A stretch of 5,432 nucleotides of DNA from an uncultured Lentisphaeria bacterium. Lineage in GTDB: Bacteria > Verrucomicrobiota > Lentisphaeria > Victivallales > UBA1829. Every line of letters starts with the position of its first letter. The stretch's first letter is position 1. Below the pieces are notes generated by a model. That model did no database searches. It worked only from the letters and a program-made list of their open reading frames with translations, and had not been told where the DNA came from. The translations under genes and the position numbers were made by a program. Shown here piece after piece: positions 1 through 5,427 of this stretch. Location: the NCBI GenBank assembly GCA_905197955.1, contig CAJKAR010000092.1, positions 1 to 5,432 of the forward strand, given 5' to 3'.

Positions 1-333
1 CGCCAACTCACGTTTGTCATCTGTAATCGCTCAGAAACAAATGTGCGCAAAATATCGGACACTACCCAATGAAATGCTGAGAGAGTCTTATAAATATGGG
101 AAAAGGGCGGCTGCAAAACCAGGAGGTTTTGCAACAGCCCCCCTCAAAAAATTTTCCCTTCTCGCATCCGGCTTTTGCATAATATCTACATAAGTGTACA
201 GGGATTCGATACTTGTATCACCTGTCAACTTGTAACCGTCCAGTCGGACACGATAATCCTGGATGCGATGTCACATATTACCGGGCACCTGTCCAGCACC
301 ATCTGCATGGGAATTGGCTGAGCTGTTGCCGAT
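1..333. other. Non-coding region downstream of the operon; no supported gene
   Basis: I see no convincing gene on either strand. The region lies beyond the stop codon of the transporter gene and contains the hairpin described at 98-158. A minus-strand frame is free of stops from 270 to 91, but it has no start codon with a ribosome binding site and runs straight through the terminator hairpin, so I do not call it. A minus-strand ATG at 20-18 opens a frame that leaves the window after six codons, too short to judge. A small perfect palindrome, GATAC-TT-GTATC, lies near 208-219 and has no assigned role. Confidence 0.6.
98..158 (-). terminator. Probable rho-independent terminator of the leftward operon
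   Basis: The core hairpin has 16-base arms at 105-120 and 125-140 around the loop AGGA (plus-strand reading); 14 of 16 positions pair. On the minus strand the arm ending at 105 is followed at once by TTTTCCC, a short U-tract in the RNA, which fits termination of the leftward transcript. An outer 7-bp arm also exists: GGGAAAA (98-104) is perfectly complementary to TTTTCCC (152-158), leaving a one-sided bulge at 141-151. The U-tract is only four long. Termination of rightward transcription looks less likely because the 3' flank begins with C and A runs. The hairpin lies about 190 bp past the transporter stop codon, so the transcript would have an unusually long 3' untranslated end. Confidence 0.65.
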
Positions 334-1215
334 TCAGTACGTTTCGACAACTAGGAAAACAATTCCGGTCAGCAACAGGAAGAACGCTGCCCAGGAAAGC
401 ACTCCAGTTGATTTTTTCCGTTGGCCGATAAGAAAGAACAATGCAATACTGAGTCCCTGGGCCGTCGGATATCCGGCCGAGGCGCACCTTGCGTCGGCCA
501 ACAGGTTCAACCCGTTGTAAAACAGCAAAAGAGCGGCCAAGTTCAAAAAGCCGAAGATTCCTGCAAAGAACCAGACATTCCGACCGGCCGCGACCGGCCG
601 CGGCCGCAAGCAGTAGTCAAGTCCGAAAGCGATCAGAATTCCGCACTGAGTCAACATCATTCGACGCAGTGCGGTCATGCCTTCCAGTTGAAAATAGGAC
701 GGCAAACTGGCAAAGCATTGAGCGGAGCCGGCGAGGACAAACGCGCAGAGCGTAGGCGGGAGCCAGGCCCCAGTAGTGCCGACCTCCTTTCTGGCGCAGG
801 CAAAAAGAATCAGGCCCAAGAGGATCAGCATGATGCCACCAAGTCGAAATATCCCTCCCGGTTCTTTGAACACAATTATCCCGAGTAGAAAAGGACAGAT
901 CATTGAGCTTTGCGTAAATGCCCAGACCACCCCCGCTCGCCCAGCTTCCATCCCTCTTTGAACCAAGTTCAGCATGAAGTAATTACACATCCCGGCAGCG
1001 AGCAATGTCCCCGCTTGAAACAGGATGGAGACACCGAACGACGGTATCGCTCCGAAAGCAAACGCCGACCATCCGGCGAAGACGAGCACCAACAAGGCCG
1101 AAAATGGTTGAACCAGCGCAGCCGGCGCTTGTCGGGTCGAGCCGATTGCGACAACCGCAGCCAGCCCGGCCCAACAGCTTCCGGTTCCCAGAAGCAAGAG
1201 CAAACCTTCGCTCAT
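334..1215 (-). CDS. DMT/EamA-type ten-helix membrane transporter
   Basis: This is a 293-residue integral membrane protein, the usual size for the drug/metabolite transporter (DMT) superfamily. Ten hydrophobic segments are visible at roughly residues 4-25, 34-54, 61-83, 94-116, 121-141, 150-169, 185-203, 213-236, 247-265 and 271-290, consistent with two five-helix EamA repeats. The end of helix 4 and start of helix 5 show the EamA-like pattern F-K-E-P followed by R-L-G-G (116-127). The equivalent place in the second repeat reads GQRKKST (264-270), without the acidic residue. It is the last gene of the operon; its ATG overlaps the preceding stop codon by ATGA, and no good Shine-Dalgarno lies upstream, so translation probably depends on coupling. 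Operon context suggests it moves a sugar, a sugar acid or an aglycone-like product in or out. Direction and substrate cannot be read from sequence. It is shorter than typical RhaT-type sugar symporters. Confidence 0.85.
   Translation of the reverse strand: MSEGLLLLLGTGSCWAGLAAVVAIGSTRQAPAALVQPFSALLVLVFAGWSAFAFGAIPSFGVSILFQAGTLLAAGMCNYFMLNLVQRGMEAGRAGVVWAFTQSSMICPFLLGIIVFKEPGGIFRLGGIMLILLGLILFACARKEVGTTGAWLPPTLCAFVLAGSAQCFASLPSYFQLEGMTALRRMMLTQCGILIAFGLDYCLRPRPVAAGRNVWFFAGIFGFLNLAALLLFYNGLNLLADARCASAGYPTAQGLSIALFFLIGQRKKSTGVLSWAAFFLLLTGIVFLVVETY
581..600. repeat. Tandem 10-bp GC-rich repeat inside the transporter gene
   Basis: CGACCGGCCG occurs twice back to back and is followed by CGGCCGC, giving a very GC-rich, self-complementary tract. 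On the coding (minus) strand it encodes the RPRPVAAGR stretch, about residues 204-212, in the predicted loop between helices 7 and 8. A loop would tolerate repeat expansion or contraction only in multiples of three bases. Each unit is 10 bp, so losing or gaining one unit would shift the frame. Confidence 0.75.
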
Positions 1216-2363
1216 TTATCGAAGACCGGAATATCCACAGGTACGCCGCGCAGGTCGGCAGATTGCTCGGAGACAAGCCCAGCTGCAGTCCAGTTCAACG
1301 TACGTTCGAGGGAAAGTGCCGTTTCTTTTTCGCCGAGCGCTGCAGCGGCGAAGTCATTGAACATCACACCGACACCCTCGTTGTATACACCGTATTTTCG
1401 GATATCTTCGTCTGAAAGCCAGCCTTCGGACAGGTCGGGCAGGAATTCTTTCAGTTCAAAAAGATCGATCCACTCCTCCGGTCCGCAAAGTCCCTTGATG
1501 CAAACCTTGTGCGAAGCTTGTTGAACGGCACGGCGATCGCCTTCGTGGTAGGCGCCGGGATAGCTGCGCCCTCCCTCATATACACCATTCGTTCCTTGAA
1601 TCGCATAGAACAGGTAATTGTCCGGCCGCCAGGAGAGAAAATCCTGACGAAGCCGGATCAGCTTTTCCGAGGCCGTCAGAAGAAGCAGATTGCAGGTGTT
1701 GTCGGCGCGAAGTCCCCAGTGCCGCGGATAAGATCCACAGCCCATGCAGGATACCCGCTTCAGTGGTTCATAATTGAATGCCTGCATCAATGGTCCCAGG
1801 GAATGGGTGATGTAGACATGTCCGCGGTGCATGTGATAGATGTTCTGGCGCCATCCGCCGACATAAGGGAACCCCTGACGTTGGTGGAAGTTCATGAGAT
1901 AGTCGCCTTCTGCATAATAGATTTCACCGAAGAGGCCGGCGCGCACCATCTTCATGACCATGTCCCACGCTTTCAAATAGCAGTAGTTCTCCGCCAGCAT
2001 GTAAATTTTTCTACTCTTGCGCTGTGCATCCAGCAAAAGCTCTGCATCGCGAAGATCCGTCAGCACAGTCACTTCAGAGAGCACATGTTTTCCCGCGCGA
2101 AATGCAGCGGCACAATGTTCGGCATGAGCGGGAATTGAGGTCGCAACGTAGATCGCGTCCAATTCCGGATCTCGGAACATGGCCTCGCAGTCGGAATAAA
2201 CGTTCGTAACACCAAGCCTGTTGCCGGCGCTTTCCAGCCGTTTCGGATCGGTATCGCATATGGCGGCGATTCGAACCCGATTTGCATATCGGGACGCTAT
2301 TTCGGCTGCGACGGTGCCACGTCCAAGACCGAGTACGCCGATGTTCAATTTTTTTTGTTCCAT
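1212..2363 (-). CDS. Gfo/Idh/MocA-fold NAD(P)-dependent protein, GH109-like active site (copy B)
   Basis: This 383-residue protein has an N-terminal Rossmann domain (about 6-125) with the dinucleotide loop G-L-G-R-G at 12-16, then a Gfo/Idh/MocA C-terminal domain. No signal peptide is visible, so it should be cytoplasmic. The usual EKP motif is replaced by SEV at 96-98, so the canonical catalytic lysine is absent. Instead it has E125 (AEN), Y155 (GDY), R172 (GGWR), Y184 and H187 (Y-I-T-H, then S-LGP), in the order known for the catalytic residues of GH109, the NAD-dependent alpha-N-acetylgalactosaminidase family. The C-terminus has PVDIP (375-379). The start follows GGAGG (2370-2374) with a 6-nt spacer. 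It begins 16 bp after the stop of copy A and overlaps the transporter ATG by four bases. The fold assignment is firm; whether it acts as a dehydrogenase, glycosidase or lyase is open. Confidence 0.9.
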   Translation of the reverse strand: MEQKKLNIGVLGLGRGTVAAEIASRYANRVRIAAICDTDPKRLESAGNRLGVTNVYSDCEAMFRDPELDAIYVATSIPAHAEHCAAAFRAGKHVLSEVTVLTDLRDAELLLDAQRKSRKIYMLAENYCYLKAWDMVMKMVRAGLFGEIYYAEGDYLMNFHQRQGFPYVGGWRQNIYHMHRGHVYITHSLGPLMQAFNYEPLKRVSCMGCGSYPRHWGLRADNTCNLLLLTASEKLIRLRQDFLSWRPDNYLFYAIQGTNGVYEGGRSYPGAYHEGDRRAVQQASHKVCIKGLCGPEEWIDLFELKEFLPDLSEGWLSDEDIRKYGVYNEGVGVMFNDFAAAALGEKETALSLERTLNWTAAGLVSEQSADLRGVPVDIPVFDK

Positions 2364-2369
2364 TTCAGA

Positions 2370-2374
2370 CCTCC
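2370..2374 (-). promoter_or_regulatory. Ribosome binding site for copy B
   Basis: GGAGG on the minus strand, six bases before the ATG at 2363. It occupies the 16-bp gap after the upstream stop codon and supports this start. Confidence 0.8.
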
Positions 2375-2379
2375 GGATT

Positions 2380-3552
2380 TCAATGAAAGCTTGGAATTTC
2401 GACCGGAGTACCGTTCTGATCGGATGACTGTTCCGAACAGATTCCGGCTGCGGTCCAATTCAGGGCCTCCTCCACCGAAATCGGTGTCGGAGTGTCGTTC
2501 AGAATAGACAAGGCAAATTCGTCGAACATATGCGCTGTTCCACCGTTGTAGCCGTTGTCGAAAAGTTCTTCCGGCACGTTCTTCCAGTAATCGGGGAGAA
2601 ATTCTCCGGCGAACTCCTCCAGATCCCGCCATTTGCCTGGCGTGCCGGAACCTTGCAGATAAACCTTCTGGTCCATGGGCTGAATCGCCGTTTCGAATGC
2701 TCCGTGATAACTGTGCGATCCCTCGAACGCCCCCTTGGTACCCTGAAAACCATAATACAGAAAGTCATGCGGACGCGGCGAGAGAAAATCCTGTTTCAAA
2801 TGAATCATTTTTCCGGATTCAGTTTGAATGGAGAGTACGGTGACATTGTCGGCACGAAGCCCCCAATGACGCGGATAACTTCCCGATCCCATGCTTGATA
2901 CATACTTCAGATCTTCGCCAAACAGTTGAGCCAGCGGGCCGAGCGAATGGGTGATATAGACGTGTCCCCGGTGCATATGGTAGACGTTCTGACGCCATCC
3001 GCCAATATACGGATAACCGGCGCGGTTAGTGAAATCCATGAGATAATTTCCTTCCGCGTAATAGATTTCACCGAAAAGTCCAGCCTTCGCCATATTGGAG
3101 GCGATCGTCCACGGTCGGATATAACAGTACTGCTCCGCCAGCATGTATTTCTTTCCAGTTCGTTTCACCGCGTTCAAGATTCGCCAGCAATCCTCCAGGC
3201 TGGTCGCACATACCACTTCCGAGATCACATGCAGCCCGGCATTCAACGCCTGAACAACCATATCCGCATGATCGGGGATCGGGGTTGCGATATATACGGC
3301 CTCCATATCTGCCCTGGTCAGCATTTCATCAAATGAAAGATAGGTTTCACCATCGAATGCCGAGGAAACATTGCCGGCAGATACTGTTTGTCCGGCATCT
3401 GCCGTTCCGAACGATGCCGCCCGCGATTTGAGAACCTCTTCGTTTTTATCGCAGATGGCCGTGATTTCGACATACCGGCTTTGGCGACGGATCAACCGGC
3501 CCGCACTGCATCCACGCCCGAGTCCGACAATTCCAAGTTTAATCTTCTTCAT
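2380..3552 (-). CDS. Gfo/Idh/MocA-fold NAD(P)-dependent protein, GH109-like active site (copy A)
   Basis: This 390-residue protein starts at the ATG at 3552, which overlaps the upstream TGA as ATGA and follows GGGAGGAG with an 8-nt spacer. An in-frame ATG at 3654 would add 34 residues lying inside the upstream gene and is rejected. The Rossmann loop G-L-G-R-G is at 10-14. As in copy B, SEV (111-113) replaces EKP, and the GH109-like residues are all present: E140 (AEQ), Y170 (GNY), R187 (GGWR), Y199 and H202 (Y-I-T-H, then S-LGP). SPRP (258-261) and QGTKG (270-274) also resemble GH109 proteins as I remember them, as does the PVEIP tail (383-387). It is a tandem paralogue of copy B; from YMLAE to RADN I count about 74 identical residues of 102 by hand. 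No signal peptide is seen. Likely role: NAD-assisted oxidation and/or cleavage at C3 of a sugar; substrate unknown. Confidence 0.9.
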   Translation of the reverse strand: MKKIKLGIVGLGRGCSAGRLIRRQSRYVEITAICDKNEEVLKSRAASFGTADAGQTVSAGNVSSAFDGETYLSFDEMLTRADMEAVYIATPIPDHADMVVQALNAGLHVISEVVCATSLEDCWRILNAVKRTGKKYMLAEQYCYIRPWTIASNMAKAGLFGEIYYAEGNYLMDFTNRAGYPYIGGWRQNVYHMHRGHVYITHSLGPLAQLFGEDLKYVSSMGSGSYPRHWGLRADNVTVLSIQTESGKMIHLKQDFLSPRPHDFLYYGFQGTKGAFEGSHSYHGAFETAIQPMDQKVYLQGSGTPGKWRDLEEFAGEFLPDYWKNVPEELFDNGYNGGTAHMFDEFALSILNDTPTPISVEEALNWTAAGICSEQSSDQNGTPVEIPSFH

Positions 3553-4370
3553 TTCATCGACTCCTCCCGTTTTGCGTTCAATAACGAGATTCCTTTTTTC
3601 AATGTGGTGACGGCTTCCGACATGGTTGCACCTGTGGGAAATTCCAGCGAACATTTCCCCTGGTAACGATATTGTTCGAGCAGACGGAAAACACGTGCAA
3701 AATCCACTTCCCCCTCGCCGTATGGAATCATGCTGTTCCCCGGTTTGGCATCTCGCAAATGAACATGCCCCAAGCGCGGACCAACAGTTTTCAGAACCTG
3801 CTCGATATCCGCTCCGGCAAACGTGATGTGCGCAACATCCATCGTGCAGAGGAGCCGCTCCGGCATATATGCCCAGAAAGTCAGGATCTGTTCGTATTTT
3901 TCAGACACAGTCCCCCGATGTGGAGCTTCTACCGAAAGCCGAACGCCATATTCGTTCCAGGCAATTAACGACATTTCATTGAGATAGCGGGAGATTTCTT
4001 TCAATCCTTCTACTGTGTCAATGCCGACATCAATTGCGCCCGCGCCCACCGTCACGACTTCAGCACCATAGGCATGGGCCAGACGCAATGCATTCAGATG
4101 AGTCTGACGCGTTTCGGAAGGATTTGCCGGATTATATCCGGCTCCGACATTCAGTGCATAAACATGAACACCATTCTCTGCCGCCTCCTCCGCTTTTTCT
4201 TTCATCTCCGCAATAGTCATTTCTTTTAAATGGAGAAAGTGCGGAGTAAACAACCCGGCGACCGTGATTTCCATTTCATCAAATCCATGTTCCCGAATCT
4301 GCCTCATTGCTTCTCTGAGCGGAAAGTTGCGGAACACCATACTTGTTGCAATTAATTTACCTTGATACAT
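3549..4370 (-). CDS. Sugar-phosphate isomerase/epimerase-like TIM-barrel protein (AP endonuclease 2 family)
   Basis: This 273-residue protein fits the xylose-isomerase-like TIM-barrel family in length and motifs. The four metal ligands expected in this family are visible in order: E148 (SVEAPH), D178 (MDVAH), H204 (HVHLRD) and E243 (SLEFPTG). H181 and R206 match positions that contact substrate in ketose 3-epimerases. The site therefore looks intact for a divalent metal such as Mn2+. I chose the ATG at 4370 because AGGAGAGG lies 4-11 bases upstream and the family-like sequence begins there; in-frame ATGs at 4397 and 4418 lack this support. It is the first gene of the operon, and its stop overlaps the next start as ATGA. 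Members isomerise, epimerise, dehydrate or cleave sugars and keto-sugars (IolE, IolI, tagatose 3-epimerase, deglycosylation enzymes). The reaction here cannot be assigned; partners suggest it handles a keto-sugar. Confidence 0.88.
   Translation of the reverse strand: MYQGKLIATSMVFRNFPLREAMRQIREHGFDEMEITVAGLFTPHFLHLKEMTIAEMKEKAEEAAENGVHVYALNVGAGYNPANPSETRQTHLNALRLAHAYGAEVVTVGAGAIDVGIDTVEGLKEISRYLNEMSLIAWNEYGVRLSVEAPHRGTVSEKYEQILTFWAYMPERLLCTMDVAHITFAGADIEQVLKTVGPRLGHVHLRDAKPGNSMIPYGEGEVDFARVFRLLEQYRYQGKCSLEFPTGATMSEAVTTLKKGISLLNAKREESMK
3561..3568 (-). promoter_or_regulatory. Ribosome binding site for copy A, inside the isomerase gene
   Basis: GGGAGGAG on the minus strand, eight bases before the ATG at 3552 and within the last codons of the upstream gene. 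It decides the start of copy A against the 34-residue-longer alternative. Confidence 0.85.
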
Positions 4371-4374
4371 AAGA

Positions 4375-4382
4375 CCTCTCCT
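4375..4382 (-). promoter_or_regulatory. Ribosome binding site for the isomerase gene
   Basis: AGGAGAGG on the minus strand; the AGGAG part ends seven bases before the ATG at 4370. It supports that start over the two upstream in-frame ATGs. Confidence 0.8.
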
Positions 4383-4395
4383 GTTCGTTTGTTTC

Positions 4396-4444
4396 ATACC
4401 TGTTGATCTGCCCATCATTTCCTGAAGGAAGAATATATACCTGT
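4396..4444. repeat. Direct repeat ATACCTGT x2, candidate AraC-type operator
   Basis: ATACCTGT is present exactly at 4396-4403 and 4437-4444, 41 bp start to start, about four helical turns, so both copies face the same side of the DNA. AraC-family proteins commonly bind direct repeats next to the gene they control. The upstream copy touches the possible leftward -10. An 8-bp match can arise by chance in 148 bp, so this is only a candidate. Confidence 0.35.
4432..4437 (-). promoter_or_regulatory. Possible leftward -10 element for the operon
   Basis: The minus strand reads TATATT here, about 62 bp before the isomerase ATG. The hexamer 17 bp further upstream is AAGGTT (4455-4460), a poor -35. 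That would fit an activator-dependent promoter, but other placements are possible. Confidence 0.3.
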
Positions 4445-4458
4445 AAAATAGAAAAACC

Positions 4459-4487
4459 TTGATTTTTTCGCCATATATCGGTATATT
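4459..4487 (+). promoter_or_regulatory. Sigma70-type promoter for the AraC gene
   Basis: TTGATT (4459-4464) and TATATT (4482-4487) are separated by exactly 17 bp, close to the TTGACA/TATAAT consensus. Transcription would begin near 4494, leaving a leader of about 25 bases. The imperfect palindrome ATATATCGGTATAT (4473-4486) overlaps the spacer and the -10, so a bound protein could repress this promoter. Confidence 0.65.
4473..4486. repeat. Imperfect palindrome over the AraC promoter -10
   Basis: ATATATCGGTATAT pairs with its own complement at all but one symmetric position pair (12 of 14 bases). It overlaps the promoter -10 and could be an autoregulatory site. AT-rich promoters give such palindromes easily. 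Confidence 0.3.
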
Positions 4488-4507
4488 TTAGACAAATCAG
4501 AAATTTT

Positions 4508-4513
4508 AAGGAG
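4508..4513 (+). promoter_or_regulatory. Ribosome binding site for the AraC gene
   Basis: AAGGAG followed by a 5-nt spacer and the ATG at 4519. It fixes the start; the later ATG at 4556 is in another frame. Confidence 0.85.
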
Positions 4514-4518
4514 TTTGC

Positions 4519-5427
4519 ATGGATCCTCTTCAACTTTCCAATTGCAGTTTCGGATTTGATGTCGCTTTTTGTGATAAACTTTCGCCTGCTCTTGCCATGC
4601 ATTCTCATGCGTTCCATGAAATGGTATATGTTTTTTCAGGCAGAGGAAAACATATTACAGAACATGGGACATACGATATGGAACCTGGAGGGTTATTTAT
4701 CGTCCGGCCGGGGGCACTTCATGCCTATGCAGATCGTTCCCATGTGAAACTGGTCAACATCATGTTTGATCTGAATCGTTTACCATATCCGACGGAACTT
4801 TTACGCATGGATCCTGCATTTCGCGCATTCTTCGATTTTGGTCAGGAACTTGATGATAAATTTCTTTATCGGAACAGGTTGGTCCTGCTTGATGAAGATC
4901 GCCAGCGAATGGAAAAGCTGCTTTATGAGATACGTTCTGAATATGTTGCCCAACGGATTGGTCGTCAGGCATGTCTTATTGCGTTGCTGACAGAGCTGTT
5001 CATTCACATTGCCCGAGTATGCGGAAGCAAACGATATACAGTAACGCGCAATCTTATCCTTCTGGAACGAATCAGCACATTTTTAAAGAAAAATCCTGAT
5101 CATCCTTTAACGATTCCGGAACTAGCCAAACGATACGGGCTTTCCCAGAAAAGTCTGGAGCGGCTGTTTCAAGATTCCATGCAGTGCACCCCAAATGCAT
5201 ATTGCATCAAGTTGCGTTTGGAGAAGGCAATACCCCTTCTTATGGATTCTTCCTATTCCATCACGGAAATAGCATATCTGTGTGGTTTTTACGACAGCAG
5301 TTATTTTTCAAAAATGTTTCGTAAGAAATTTGGAATTTCTCCCCGAGATTTTCAGAGGAATCACAAGCATCCCCATCCGTATGCGCCCAGCGAGCCCCAT
5401 GGTGAGGAGGAAGAGGGATTTTTTTGA
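4519..5427 (+). CDS. AraC-family transcriptional regulator with N-terminal cupin sensor domain
   Basis: This 302-residue protein has the standard AraC/XylS layout. The N-terminal cupin-like domain (about 10-90) includes H28, H30, H33 and E34 of an HSHAFHE segment and the typical PGGLFIVRPGALHAY stretch (56-70). A linker and helical region follow (about 100-190). The C-terminal double helix-turn-helix spans about 197-280: the first HTH around LTIPELAKRYGLS (197-209), the second around SITEIAYLCGF (247-257) with the conserved F-x-K-x-F-R-K-x-FG-x-SP-x-F signature (263-278). It probably binds a sugar-like effector and activates the divergent operon, and may also repress itself. A 22-residue tail rich in His, Pro and Glu follows the HTH and ends at a run of seven T (5419-5425). 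Its DNA is clearly more AT-rich than the operon. The stop codon lies in the window; no terminator can be seen before the edge. Confidence 0.93.
   Translation: MDPLQLSNCSFGFDVAFCDKLSPALAMHSHAFHEMVYVFSGRGKHITEHGTYDMEPGGLFIVRPGALHAYADRSHVKLVNIMFDLNRLPYPTELLRMDPAFRAFFDFGQELDDKFLYRNRLVLLDEDRQRMEKLLYEIRSEYVAQRIGRQACLIALLTELFIHIARVCGSKRYTVTRNLILLERISTFLKKNPDHPLTIPELAKRYGLSQKSLERLFQDSMQCTPNAYCIKLRLEKAIPLLMDSSYSITEIAYLCGFYDSSYFSKMFRKKFGISPRDFQRNHKHPHPYAPSEPHGEEEEGFF

Larger units (their letters stand above)
4371..4518. promoter_or_regulatory. Divergent control region between the operon and the AraC gene
   Basis: This 148-bp AT-rich gap separates the two divergently transcribed units and must carry both promoters and probably the regulator's binding sites. 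It holds a good rightward sigma70-type promoter (4459-4487), an exact 8-bp direct repeat (4396-4403 and 4437-4444), and an inverted pair, AATATATACC (4432-4441) facing GGTATATTTT (4480-4489). No leftward promoter has both a good -35 and a good -10, as expected if the operon needs an activator. Confidence 0.7.

Noticed and set aside
1..69. Possible insertion-sequence end or start of a leftward gene (minus strand GGGTAGTGTCCG near 57-68, ATG at 20-18)
   Set aside because: The sequence loosely recalls IS terminal repeats, but no matching partner end or transposase is in the window, and only six codons are visible. A search with flanking sequence would decide.
208..219. Palindrome GATACTTGTATC as an operator
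   Set aside because: It lies in the 3' region with no promoter or start nearby. A 5-bp stem is expected by chance.
421..2138. Long plus-strand open frames at 421-888, 910-1524 and 1509-2138
   Set aside because: They are antisense to well-supported genes, have low-complexity Arg/Ser/Pro-rich translations, and show no family motifs. They are shadows of the minus-strand coding bias.
3553..3654. N-terminal extension of 34 residues on copy A, starting at 3654
   Set aside because: It lies entirely inside the isomerase gene, has no ribosome binding site, and precedes the expected Rossmann start. The ATG at 3552 has a strong site and the ATGA overlap.
4371..4418. Longer isomerase starts at 4418 or 4397
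   Set aside because: The added residues are not family-like and would place the control-region repeats in coding sequence. The ATG at 4370 has a good ribosome binding site.
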